Assembly (NCBI GenBank): GCA_034435635.1
Contig: DAOTWY010000114.1
Span: forward strand, 1-64,000
Length of the DNA: 64,000 nucleotides
Reading direction: 5' to 3'
DNA from: DAOTWY01 sp003696565
Lineage (GTDB): Bacteria; Chloroflexota; Anaerolineae; Aggregatilineales; Phototrophicaceae
The position numbers and the translations under genes are program-made. The first letter of the stretch is position 1. Each line of letters begins with the position of its first letter. This document shows, one piece after another, positions 50,748 through 59,663 of the stretch. The notes below the pieces were generated by a model. The model was not told where the DNA came from and searched no databases. It saw only the letters and a program-made list of their open reading frames with translations.

Positions 50748-53249
50748 TTAATTATTGGATGCAGGTTCTTCTGTTGGTGGGTTATCCACATCAGTACCGA
50801 CTTCAATGACAGGAATATCGGCGATATTGGCTAATACCCCATTATAAGTGATGGATACAAAATTGGCGGCGATCCAACCAGTTTGCCCTTCAAATGTTGT
50901 CCTTAGCCATTCTTGATTGCCAGTGCGCCCTTCGATGATTAACTGAGATTGGCTCGGAATCCGTGCGATGACCTCTGCATTAACATCGGGTGTACGGCGC
51001 ATATTCAGGTTTGCACCCGGATTGATTTGAACTGTGGCGAGGTAAGCATCGCGTACTGGATTAGGCGTGGGCGGGGCAAAACTGGGTGCATCTGAACTGA
51101 CGCGCCCGATACGGTCTGATTCAATGGTTTCTAATAGTCCACGTGCTTCTAAATCTTCTAAAGAAATGCGGCTACCATTGCGTTGATATTCCACAAAATT
51201 GACAGAGACCCACCCAGTAATGGAACCGCCTTGTGCCGGTGCATATTCAACAAACGCCCATTCGCGTGATTCATCAAGCCCGATTAACCCTGCGATGGTG
51301 TTGGCTGGCATCCCTTGCAAGACTTCACTATCGGTGGTGGGGTTACGGCGAATGTTCAGATTGGCACCGGGGTTGATGTTAATCACCCGAACAGTTAGGC
51401 GTTCTTCTGGTACTGGGGGCGGGGTGATGGAAGTGTTGACTGCTTCCCCGGGGATATTACGCGGAACGGTTGGAAGATCACGCAGTTTCATTAAGTCGCC
51501 ATCTACATCACGCAGGACGACATACAAAGCGTTGATCCATGCGACAATTTCACCACCATCTGGTGTTAGATAGGTGACATTTAGCCAGGTTTGTTCGGGG
51601 TCTAGGTCAGCATTTTCATCTTCTAGCAAGGTGACTGGATCGACCCAATCATAGAAGTTGCCATCTTCATCTTGTGCTTGGATGACGTTGCCATCTAGGT
51701 CAATTGGCGCGCCTTCACGCCCGTTGACAATTAGTGTTGTGCCTGAAGGTGCAAGCCCAAGTGATAGCGCAGAAGCGCGTGGATATTGACGTAATTGTAG
51801 GTTTGCGTTCGGGTCTAGGTTAACGCGGGCGGTAGGACCTTGTGGCGCAGGCGTGCTAACCACAGGCGCAACGGGTTCTGGTGTGGGCGCAACAACTGTG
51901 GTTGGCTGTACGACAACTTCTGTTGGTTGCACCACCGCTACCGGCTCAGGTGTGGCGGGGATTGCCGTCGGCTCTGGTGCGGAGACAATCATCATTGAAT
52001 CGGCTCCAGGCGCGCTAGCGACCTGTTGTGCCAGGCTTGTTTGAGCAAATAATACGGTAGTGGGTTGGAACATATTACCACCTAATACGATTGCGTTGTA
52101 GTAGACCCCACCATAAAATTCTTGCTCATCTAATTCGATTGAAGCCGTTTGATCGTCAATGGTGACGGTCAATGTCACTGGTAACACAGCCGGACTTAAG
52201 CTGACAACATCTGCAGCGGTGTTAAACGCTAAATCAGATGCGAGTGTCGTGCCATCCGCCAGCGAGACGTTGACGGTACTATTGACAGCGGTGTTGATGA
52301 CGCTGACAACAGCGGTATCTGATGTTACGCTGCTGAGGTCATCCACAAACACGTTGACGGTGATGTCATCCGGTGTACCGACAGCCGCAACAGTAAGGGC
52401 TTCATCGGCGGCAATCGTCAAATTGGCATCTAATAGCGTATTCGTGGTACCGGCTGCACGAATTTCCACGGCGTAATCCCCGGCGGGTAGTGGCAAGTGT
52501 TCCGTGACCTGACCAAACGCTAATCCGGGCACGATTAAGGTATCGTTGGCATAAATATCAACGGCAGGCGCGTCAATGACTGTGTGGGCAAGCCGCACAA
52601 AACCGTTTTCATCCCCAGACCCAACCGGTGCCGCAGCGACAAGCACTTCAGGTGTATTGGGTGTGCCATAAACAATGACCATTTGGGTGGTATTGCTGAC
52701 AAGGTTAAACGTTGTTTCTGGCAAGAGTGAGTCGCCATTGGCGTTGATGGCAAACGGATAGCTGTCTGCTGGTAGGTCAAACCCGCCGGATGTGGTGCCA
52801 TAAGCCAAGCCACTAACCACGGTTTGATCTGCAGAAAGTACATCAACGGCTGGCGCGCCGTCAATGGCGTGGATTAGACGCAAACGGCTTGTACCAGGGG
52901 CAAGTGGTGAAAAATCATCTTCAAATGCCTGGAATTGAAGCGGATCAATGCTAGCGGCGACTAGCGTTTGGGGTATATCAGCCATTGCACTGACTTGTTG
53001 CCGCCACAATTCGGTGGTAATACCGCTTGGGGTGACGACGATTTGGTGTAGCCCGTCTTCAAACATGATATAGTTGCTGCTTTCGCCATAGGCTAAATTA
53101 CGGACGGTAAGTTGACCGTCGGCATAAATATCAATTGCGCTCACACCGGGAATGACATGGACAAAGCGCAGGTAAGCCTCTGCAGCTTGTGCAGAAACGC
53201 TTATAACAGCCATTCCAATGAGCATCAAGAGGAATACGAGTTTCTTCAT
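50748..53249 (-). CDS. Secreted protein with DUF4397 and SH3 domains
   Basis: 833 residues. A signal peptide (1-22, ending SAQA) leads to four DUF4397-like units (from ~25, 122, 215 and 308; for example YLRFVHVIPGVSAIDIYADGQ minus its last residue), a Pro/Val/Thr linker (~410-470) and three SH3_3-like units (from ~473, 616 and 736; each with NLNMRR- or NLQLRQ-type starts and a GWI/AWI end). It has no lipobox, so it is probably secreted or held on the wall by the SH3 units. AAGGAG stands 7 bases before the ATG. It is a sister of the lipoprotein just downstream. Confidence 0.87.
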   Translation of the reverse strand: MKKLVFLLMLIGMAVISVSAQAAEAYLRFVHVIPGVSAIDIYADGQLTVRNLAYGESSNYIMFEDGLHQIVVTPSGITTELWRQQVSAMADIPQTLVAASIDPLQFQAFEDDFSPLAPGTSRLRLIHAIDGAPAVDVLSADQTVVSGLAYGTTSGGFDLPADSYPFAINANGDSLLPETTFNLVSNTTQMVIVYGTPNTPEVLVAAAPVGSGDENGFVRLAHTVIDAPAVDIYANDTLIVPGLAFGQVTEHLPLPAGDYAVEIRAAGTTNTLLDANLTIAADEALTVAAVGTPDDITVNVFVDDLSSVTSDTAVVSVINTAVNSTVNVSLADGTTLASDLAFNTAADVVSLSPAVLPVTLTVTIDDQTASIELDEQEFYGGVYYNAIVLGGNMFQPTTVLFAQTSLAQQVASAPGADSMMIVSAPEPTAIPATPEPVAVVQPTEVVVQPTTVVAPTPEPVAPVVSTPAPQGPTARVNLDPNANLQLRQYPRASALSLGLAPSGTTLIVNGREGAPIDLDGNVIQAQDEDGNFYDWVDPVTLLEDENADLDPEQTWLNVTYLTPDGGEIVAWINALYVVLRDVDGDLMKLRDLPTVPRNIPGEAVNTSITPPPVPEERLTVRVININPGANLNIRRNPTTDSEVLQGMPANTIAGLIGLDESREWAFVEYAPAQGGSITGWVSVNFVEYQRNGSRISLEDLEARGLLETIESDRIGRVSSDAPSFAPPTPNPVRDAYLATVQINPGANLNMRRTPDVNAEVIARIPSQSQLIIEGRTGNQEWLRTTFEGQTGWIAANFVSITYNGVLANIADIPVIEVGTDVDNPPTEEPASNN

Positions 53250-53351
53250 AGGGTAACTCCTTCACAATATCTTGGTAGATTATGCACGGGAAATAGCGCG
53301 GTTGCGAGGGTACGATTGGTATAGATGTGTGTTGATGTGCTTTATCGTTAA

Positions 53352-53485
53352 ATCCCCTCGTTCATAAACACTTTTTAAGAAATTCGTTTGATTACGCATC
53401 GACATGCTGATAAGCCTTTTGATGAATAAAGTGCCGACTGTGTCATCATGTTGAATTTTTAATTTGCATTTATGAATGAGGGGAT
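53352..53485. repeat. 134-bp element bounded by 17-bp inverted repeats
   Basis: The arms 53352-53368 (ATCCCCTCGTTCATAAA) and 53469-53485 are inverted copies matching at 16 of 17 bases, with 100 bases between. They lie in the 266-base gap between ahcY and the DUF4397/SH3 gene. No target-site duplication is obvious, and the gap holds no gene I can support. Confidence 0.6.
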
Positions 53486-53515
53486 GAAGTTCATATGATA
53501 TGTTTAATATCCGGC

Positions 53516-54781
53516 TTAAGTGCCTTCTTCCCATTGATTGAGATAGGCGATTTGTTCTTCAGTGAGTTTATCAATGTGTACACCCATTGCTTCTAGCTTA
53601 AGACGGGCAATTTCTTTGTCAACGTCTTCTGGGATGGTGTAGACATTGGGTGCCATATTGGCGGCGTTTTGGAGCATGTACTCAGCCCCAAGTGCTTGGT
53701 TGGCAAAGCTCATATCCATAACACTCGCTGGGTGTCCTTCTGCTGCTGCCAAGTTGATTAACCGCCCTTCGCCCAGGATGTAAATGACTTTGCCGTTGTT
53801 CAAGACATATTCTTCTACAAAAGGACGCACCAAGCGCGGGGTACCCTTGCTAATTTTCGCCAAGCCTTTGAGGTTAATTTCAACGTTAAAGTGACCGGAA
53901 TTAGCGACGATGGCACCGTGCTTCATGGCTTGGAAGTGATGAACATCAAAAACGTTGATGTTGCCAGTTGCGCTGACGAAAATATCCCCAATGGGTGCGG
54001 CTTGTTCCATAGGCATCACGCGATAGCCATCCATCACAGCTTCTAATGCCTTCATTGGGTCAACTTCTGTCACGATGACATTAGCCCCCATACCGTGTGC
54101 GCGATTAGCAATACCACGACTGCACCAGCCATAGCCCGCCACGACAACTGTACGCCCAGCTAATAGGATATTGGTAGCGCGGATAATGCCGTCAATTGTG
54201 GATTGCCCGGTGCCGTAACGGTTGTCAAAAAGATGCTTGGTTTGACTGTCGTTTACGGCGATGACAGGGAACATCAATGCACCATCATTTGCCATGGCAC
54301 GCAAGCGGATCACGCCGGTGGTCGTTTCTTCTGTACCACCAATGACCTGATCCAGCAGTTCACGCCGGTCTTTATGTAGTAAGCTAACCAGGTCTGCACC
54401 GTCATCCATGGTGATTTGGGGTTTGTGGTCTAGCGCGGCTTTAAGGTGGTTGTAGTATGTTTCATTGTCTTCGCCTTTGATGGCATAGACAGGGATTTCA
54501 TCATGAACAACCAGTGAAGCAGCGACATCATCCTGTGTGGAAAGTGGGTTAGACGCGCATAACACCACATCAGCCCCACCGGCTTGGAGGGTGCGCATCA
54601 GGTTGGCGGTTTCGGTTGTGACATGTAAACAGGCGGAAACCCGAACGCCTTTGAGGGGTTTTTCTTTTTCAAAACGCTCACGGATGGCACGCAGCACGGG
54701 CATTTCTTGCTCTGCCCAATCGATCCGATACCGTCCGCCAGTCGCTAAATCAGCATCTTTAATATGATGTTCGATTGTCAT
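53516..54781 (-). CDS. ahcY: Adenosylhomocysteinase
   Basis: The start is set at 54781 (MTIEHHIKDADLA), with GGAG 7 bases upstream. The 421-residue enzyme reversibly splits S-adenosylhomocysteine into adenosine and homocysteine. Conserved parts are ACLHVTTETANLM, SNPLSTQDDVAA, DDGADLVS, the NAD motif GYGWCSRGIA with DNRYGTGQS before it, and GHFNVEI. The C-terminal Lys-Tyr extension of eukaryotic forms is absent, as in short archaeal and Thermotoga-like forms. The kinase gene lies 46 bases upstream on the same strand. Confidence 0.96.
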   Translation of the reverse strand: MTIEHHIKDADLATGGRYRIDWAEQEMPVLRAIRERFEKEKPLKGVRVSACLHVTTETANLMRTLQAGGADVVLCASNPLSTQDDVAASLVVHDEIPVYAIKGEDNETYYNHLKAALDHKPQITMDDGADLVSLLHKDRRELLDQVIGGTEETTTGVIRLRAMANDGALMFPVIAVNDSQTKHLFDNRYGTGQSTIDGIIRATNILLAGRTVVVAGYGWCSRGIANRAHGMGANVIVTEVDPMKALEAVMDGYRVMPMEQAAPIGDIFVSATGNINVFDVHHFQAMKHGAIVANSGHFNVEINLKGLAKISKGTPRLVRPFVEEYVLNNGKVIYILGEGRLINLAAAEGHPASVMDMSFANQALGAEYMLQNAANMAPNVYTIPEDVDKEIARLKLEAMGVHIDKLTEEQIAYLNQWEEGT

Positions 54782-54827
54782 TCTTATCTCCATAAAATAA
54801 ACAAAACGCGGGCATTGTATCACACTG

Positions 54828-55805
54828 CTAAGATTTGGCTAGACTGAGTAGCACGTCTAATGCACCGTTGTCATCGTATTCGGTACGGAAACGCCCGATA
54901 AACTCACCAATTGTAAATTTATGACTTTGTGTGCCAATTTGTTCAATGCAATAACTAGCACATAGTGAACCGACTTGTGCGGCTAGCTCCAATGACCAGT
55001 TGTGTAACAACCCCGTAACAAATCCAGCGCGGAAGGCATCACCGCCACCTGTAGGGTCATTATTGACTGCTGGGAAGGCTTTGACATCTGTCACATGACC
55101 GTTGGTATAAATTGTAGAGCCGTGTTTACCCCGTGTGATGACTAAAATATCGATCATATCTCGCAAGTCATCGAGACTTAAGCCGGTTTTTTGGCTGATA
55201 ACTTCGGCTTCATAGGCATTGACAATCATTGCATGTGCGCCGTCCATATCTCGCCGCAGTTCTTCGCCAGAAAGACGAGGCACTTGTTGGCTGGGGTCAT
55301 AGATGAATCTAATATGATGCTGACGACATTCTTCTGCCAAGTTGGACATGGCTTTGGGGTCATTTGGAGAGATAATAACCATATCCACGTTATCCATCTG
55401 CCCGTTGAGGGCATCTTTGAGGCTATATTGACTGGCTAAGCTCATAGCACCGGCATAAAAAGATGCAATTTGATTGTTCTCCACATCTGTATTACAGAAA
55501 AACGATGCTGTGAAAACTTCATCAATTTGTTTGACTATGCTGCAATCTACGCCAACGCTTTCTAGCCACATACGATAATCTGGAAAGTCTCGCCCGGCAG
55601 TCCCCATAAGTTTGGGGCGCATTCCTAACAGAGCCATTGTATAGGCGATGTTTGCCGCCACGCCGCCCCAATGTTTGGTCATGTCATCCACTAAAAAACT
55701 AAGGCTTACCTGATGAAGTTGTTCGGCGATAAAGTGATCCCGAAATTTACCAGGAAAGCGCATGAGATAATCATAAGCGATTGATCCAGTTGCGATTACA
55801 TTCAT
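54828..55805 (-). CDS. PfkB-family kinase, probable adenosine kinase
   Basis: A ribokinase-fold sugar/nucleoside kinase. The N-terminal motif is MNVIATGSIAYDYLM, the middle motif WGGVAANIAYTMALLG, and the active-site loop DPTGGGDAFRAGF has the catalytic Asp; the more common form is TGAGD. Placement directly before ahcY suggests it phosphorylates the adenosine that AhcY releases (inference). The start is set at ATG 55805 because the only good promoter ends just before the in-frame ATG at 55823, which would be left out of the transcript. Confidence 0.82.
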   Translation of the reverse strand: MNVIATGSIAYDYLMRFPGKFRDHFIAEQLHQVSLSFLVDDMTKHWGGVAANIAYTMALLGMRPKLMGTAGRDFPDYRMWLESVGVDCSIVKQIDEVFTASFFCNTDVENNQIASFYAGAMSLASQYSLKDALNGQMDNVDMVIISPNDPKAMSNLAEECRQHHIRFIYDPSQQVPRLSGEELRRDMDGAHAMIVNAYEAEVISQKTGLSLDDLRDMIDILVITRGKHGSTIYTNGHVTDVKAFPAVNNDPTGGGDAFRAGFVTGLLHNWSLELAAQVGSLCASYCIEQIGTQSHKFTIGEFIGRFRTEYDDNGALDVLLSLAKS

Positions 55806-55825
55806 GCTGTTGATCTTGTCCATGT

Positions 55826-55853
55826 ATAATAAAATCTGAGAGGTAATTGTAAA
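55826..55853 (-). promoter_or_regulatory. Promoter of the kinase-ahcY pair
   Basis: On the minus strand TTTACA (55848-55853), a 16-base spacer and TATTAT (55826-55831). RNA would start near 55819, past the ATG at 55823 and ~14 bases before the ATG at 55805. Confidence 0.55.
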
Positions 55854-55885
55854 CGAGATTCAGTAACACGTAAGGGTTAAATTTT

Positions 55886-57211
55886 ATGACTGCGTTTAAT
55901 CATGAGCGTTTGACCAACGTTCAGATTGGGCTGGATATGAATCATTTACGCCGAGGCTATTACAGCGATACCTATTTTATCAACATTATGCATATTCTAC
56001 AGGGATTACAGGCGGAAGGTTATGAATTTAGAGGAAAATCACCACGGGGTGTTGCGGCGGTGGGTTATTCGGTTGGTGATGTCATTGTAGAAGCGCAGAT
56101 TTTTAATCGACGTTCGCCGTATGCTGTCATAGCAGGTGTGGATGTGGCTTTGGCGATCATCCGGCATGGTGCTGGGTATTTTGAGGGCGAGCGTTTTGTG
56201 GCTGGTTGGTGTGATTTGGATGTTGTTGCAGTAGAAGACGGCGACATGACATATTACAACGGCAACCCGAATGAAGTGCAAACCGTGATTGAAATTCGAG
56301 GGAAATATCGTGATTTCACACTCCTAGAAACGCCAATCTTAGGTATGCTAACTCGTGCTAGTCGAATTGCGACCAATGTTTATGATGTGTTACAGGCGGC
56401 AAACGGCAAAAATGTCTTGTTTTTCCCAGCACGTTTTGATTTACCAAGTGTGCAATCACTAGATGGTTATGCGTATTGGGTTGCATTGCAGCGATATAAC
56501 CACGAAACAGGGCATCAAGTACCGCCGTTAGTCAGCACGGATGCACAAGCAGCATGGTGGGGAGGACGTGGTGGGGGTACCGTACCCCATGCGATTATCG
56601 CTTGTTTTCTGGCTGATACAGCTGAGGCGATGTTAGCATTTGGGCGACATATTCCAGTCGATGTGCCGCGTATTGCATTGGTAGATTTTAATAACGATGT
56701 TGTGCGCGACGCACTGGCGGTTTTGGATGTTTATTGGCAACAATATGTTCAAGCGACGGATGATGTGGCAAGAAAACAATGGACTCTTAAGGGCGTGCGC
56801 TTAGATACGAGCGGCAATATGGTGGATGAATCTTTGAAGGAGACCGGTGAGCGTGGTGTAACCCCGGAATTGGTGCGTGTTATGCGGCGTGCGTTAGATA
56901 ACGCCTGGACACGCTGGAACGTCCCCAATGATCTGGAAGATCAAGCACGGGATTACTGTCGCAACGTGCAAATTGTTGTCTCTGGTGGGTTTAATCGAGA
57001 AAAAATTGCTCGTTTTGAACAGGAAAGGGCACCAGTTGATTCATATGGGGTGGGGTCAACATTTTTAACCAATGATGCACAGACTAATACTGACTTTACG
57101 ATGGATGTTGTACGGGTATGGCTTAACGGTCAGTGGGTAGATATGCCTAAGATCGGACGTGCCCCTTGTGATAATCCGGATTTAGAACCCGTTGATCTCA
57201 GTATCTTTTGA
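55886..57211 (+). CDS. Nicotinate phosphoribosyltransferase-like protein
   Basis: 441 residues of the type II phosphoribosyltransferase fold shared by nicotinate and quinolinate enzymes. Supporting parts are DVIVEAQIFNRRSPYAVIAG, TRASRIATNVYDVLQAA, FFPARFDLPSVQSLDGYAYW, TVPHAIIACF, ALVDFNNDVVRDAL, the substrate loop GVRLDTSGN, and the phosphate region VVSGGFNREKIARFE..PVDSYGVGS. It likely makes nicotinate mononucleotide for NAD synthesis; an archaeal-type NAPRTase is closer than E. coli PncB by pattern. AAGGG stands 9 bases before the ATG, and the CpaF-like gene follows by 31 bases. Confidence 0.82.
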   Translation: MTAFNHERLTNVQIGLDMNHLRRGYYSDTYFINIMHILQGLQAEGYEFRGKSPRGVAAVGYSVGDVIVEAQIFNRRSPYAVIAGVDVALAIIRHGAGYFEGERFVAGWCDLDVVAVEDGDMTYYNGNPNEVQTVIEIRGKYRDFTLLETPILGMLTRASRIATNVYDVLQAANGKNVLFFPARFDLPSVQSLDGYAYWVALQRYNHETGHQVPPLVSTDAQAAWWGGRGGGTVPHAIIACFLADTAEAMLAFGRHIPVDVPRIALVDFNNDVVRDALAVLDVYWQQYVQATDDVARKQWTLKGVRLDTSGNMVDESLKETGERGVTPELVRVMRRALDNAWTRWNVPNDLEDQARDYCRNVQIVVSGGFNREKIARFEQERAPVDSYGVGSTFLTNDAQTNTDFTMDVVRVWLNGQWVDMPKIGRAPCDNPDLEPVDLSIF

Positions 57212-57242
57212 ATAATCGCAACTATGAACAAAGAGGCATGAT

Positions 57243-58556
57243 ATGTCAGGCGAGAATGAGGACAAAAAGCGTAGTTTTTATGAAGAGATTCAAGCTGTTC
57301 GCGCTAATGCTGATAAAGGACGTGAACCGGTTTTTTTACCAGCACAACGTGGGCGGCGGCAAGTTTCCATTAAGGCGTTGATGGAACGAATCATTGGGCA
57401 GTTTCTTGCAGAATATGATGCCGATGCACTGCGTGAAGCGGATACTGAGACCAAACGCCTGAAGTTAATTTTAGCGGCGGCGGATTATGTGATGAATGTT
57501 GAGTCTATTATTGTCACACAGGCAGAAAAAGCTGATATTATCCAGCGGGTGTATAACGAGCTGTTTACATATGGCGCGTTGGATTCCTTGTTTATGAATC
57601 CAGATATCACAACGATTGTTTTAGATGGTGCGGATAAAATCTCTGTTCGTTATGGACATGGTGACTTAACCCCGATAGACCCGATTTTTGATGATATGGA
57701 GCATTTCACGCGGATTATCAACCGTTTATTGGAGGATTCCGGTGCGGTATTAACCCCAGAAGAGCCGTTGATTGAAACAGGATTGATCGCACATAGACGA
57801 CGCATTAGTTTGAGTATTGCCGCGCCGCCAATTACGTTCCAGATTAACGTGGATTGTCGTTTGCATCCGGTTGAGCCGCCAAGATTGGATGATCTGGTGC
57901 AGGCTGGTGTGATGCCGGCATTTTGTGCGGATATTTTGACGGCGTTGGTGCGTTCATCACATGGCGTGGTGATTGTGGGGGATACGGAATCCGGTAAAAC
58001 CACGCTCATGGGGGTGTTGGCGCGGATGCTAAAGGGTGATGGCATGATCGCCGTGCAACGTGCTGCAGAGCTTGACTTAACAGAAGGCGCAACGAGCCGG
58101 GAAGTGCGTTGGCTGCAAGATGGTACGGTATCTTTTGGGCAGCAAGTGGCGGATGCTATCGCCGAATTGCCTCAAGTGATGATTTTGGATGAAGTGCGCG
58201 CTGATGAAGCATTTGCAATTGCGCCTTTGCTTACCGCGTCGGATGCGCCGCGTCAGTTATGGACATTCCGAGGACCAGCGAACAGCAAACGGCTGACCTC
58301 TGCGCTGGGGATGTTGGCGCGCCGTGCTGCACCGGATGCCGGTGAATCAGCGGTGAATGCGTTGTATAAACGCTTGCCTTTTGTGGTGACGATGCGCCGC
58401 CGTGAGAACGCCTTACAGCTTTATAGTATCAGTGAATGGCAGTTCACCAGCGGTGACTATCCCGATTATGTTGAGTTGGTGTCAAATGGGGAGCTAACCG
58501 GTAAAATGCCAACGCTGAATTTAGATTTGCCAGAGGCATTTTGGAAAGGGGGGTGA
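57243..58556 (+). CDS. CpaF-like secretion ATPase, divergent and without partner genes
   Basis: 437 residues. The N-terminal half (LFTYGALDSLFMNPDITTIVLDGADKISV-type, ~110-235) matches the CpaF/TadA N-terminal domain. The ATPase core has Walker A G246-DTESGKT (246-253) and an acidic Walker B-like MILDEVRADE (313-322). The His box of the family (TTIHAN) reads LWTFRGPAN (339-347), so the histidine is lost. CpaF drives Tad/Flp pili, but no pilin, TadB/C or prepilin peptidase gene is here. GAGG stands 6 bases before the ATG. Ends at a long hairpin. Confidence 0.82.
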   Translation: MSGENEDKKRSFYEEIQAVRANADKGREPVFLPAQRGRRQVSIKALMERIIGQFLAEYDADALREADTETKRLKLILAAADYVMNVESIIVTQAEKADIIQRVYNELFTYGALDSLFMNPDITTIVLDGADKISVRYGHGDLTPIDPIFDDMEHFTRIINRLLEDSGAVLTPEEPLIETGLIAHRRRISLSIAAPPITFQINVDCRLHPVEPPRLDDLVQAGVMPAFCADILTALVRSSHGVVIVGDTESGKTTLMGVLARMLKGDGMIAVQRAAELDLTEGATSREVRWLQDGTVSFGQQVADAIAELPQVMILDEVRADEAFAIAPLLTASDAPRQLWTFRGPANSKRLTSALGMLARRAAPDAGESAVNALYKRLPFVVTMRRRENALQLYSISEWQFTSGDYPDYVELVSNGELTGKMPTLNLDLPEAFWKGG

Positions 58557-58561
58557 TTTTT

Positions 58562-58604
58562 ACCGCAAAGACACAACGATCATGAGGTCTTGCGTCTTTG
58601 CGGT
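58562..58604. repeat. Long hairpin between converging genes
   Basis: Arms 58562-58576 (ACCGCAAAGACACAA) and 58590-58604 pair at 14 of 15 bases around a 13-base loop, between the CpaF-like and mtnA stops. It can end transcription from both sides, though neither tail is T-rich. The GCAAAGAC core resembles intergenic repeats that I recall from other bacterial genomes. Confidence 0.65.
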
Positions 58605-58629
58605 CAATTAATATTCACCGTGTTACGCC

Positions 58630-59661
58630 TCATTTGACAATTGCACGCAACGACTCATCAAATGGTGGATATGCAATGCCGTTTTCGGTGACAATGCCTG
58701 TTAAATAGCGATGTGGAGTCACATCAAATGCGGGATTGCGTGCCTTAAAATGACCTGGGACGAGCGCGTTTCCATATGGTGCGAGCACTTCAGATGGATC
58801 ACGTTCCTCAATTGGGATATGTTTTCCGGTGGCAATTGTCAGGTCTATGGTGCTGGTGGGTGCGACAGTATAAAATGGGATATCATTTTCTTTTGCCAGC
58901 ACAGCAATTTGGTATGTGCCAATTTTGTTAGCGAAATCTCCGTTTGCAACGATACGATCCGCACCGACTAATACCAGATCAACCTCACCTTTTTGCATAA
59001 AGTACCCAGCAGCAGTATCCGGTATGATGTGATAGGGGATTCCAAGCTGCTCTAGTTCCCATGCAGAGAGGCGAGAGCCTTGCAAGCGTGGGCGGGTTTC
59101 ATCCAACAGCACATGGAACTTACGCCCCTGCTCAAATGCGCTGCGGATGACACCCAATGCCGTGCCATGATCGACAGTGGCAAGCGCACCTGTGTTACAG
59201 TGGTGTAACACAGTGAATCCCTCCTTAATCAGGTTGGCACCGTGTTCACCCATGCGGCGGTTGATGGCGACATCTTCATCGGCGATGCGTTGTGCTTCCT
59301 TCAGTAATGCCTGGCGTAGATCATCAACAGTAGTATGGGGTGTGTTGTGGGCAAGTTTCATCATGTGATCTACTGCCCAGGCTAAATTAACGGCTGTGGG
59401 ACGCGCTGCTTTGAGCGTGTGGGCAGCTTGTTCTAAATCTGTAATGAGAGCTGCTAGATTCTGTGCTGTGCTGTTTTGTGCAGCTAGTGCCATGCCGAAT
59501 GCCGCTGCTGCACCAATTGCTGGGGCACCGCGGACGGTCATATCGGTGATAGCTGCTGCTACTTGCTGATAAGTAGATAAATCAACGTGGGTGAGTTCCC
59601 AGGGGATACGCTTTTGGTCGATCATCCGCACGCCATTATTATGCCACTCAACTGTCCGCAT
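58630..59661 (-). CDS. mtnA: Methylthioribose-1-phosphate isomerase
   Basis: A 343-residue enzyme of the eIF2B-like fold converting methylthioribose-1-phosphate to methylthioribulose-1-phosphate in methionine salvage. The catalytic Cys is in HHCNTGALATVDHGTALG and the Asp in VGADRIVANGDFANKIGTY. The N-terminus has DMTVRGAPAIGAAAAFG. It continues the pathway from MtnP at 34 kb; later pathway genes are not in the window. It lies just 2 bases after the DsbA-like gene at 59.7 kb in map order but upstream in transcription. Confidence 0.95.
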   Translation of the reverse strand: MRTVEWHNNGVRMIDQKRIPWELTHVDLSTYQQVAAAITDMTVRGAPAIGAAAAFGMALAAQNSTAQNLAALITDLEQAAHTLKAARPTAVNLAWAVDHMMKLAHNTPHTTVDDLRQALLKEAQRIADEDVAINRRMGEHGANLIKEGFTVLHHCNTGALATVDHGTALGVIRSAFEQGRKFHVLLDETRPRLQGSRLSAWELEQLGIPYHIIPDTAAGYFMQKGEVDLVLVGADRIVANGDFANKIGTYQIAVLAKENDIPFYTVAPTSTIDLTIATGKHIPIEERDPSEVLAPYGNALVPGHFKARNPAFDVTPHRYLTGIVTENGIAYPPFDESLRAIVK

Positions 59662-59663
59662 AA

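Noticed and set aside
53280..53534. Minus-strand reading frame of 84 codons between ahcY and the DUF4397/SH3 gene
   Set aside because: It runs across the inverted-repeat element, overlaps the ahcY stop, has no clear ribosome site and an unlikely composition.
54782..54827. SAH or SAM riboswitch before ahcY
   Set aside because: Only 46 bases separate the kinase stop from the ahcY start, too little for either fold.
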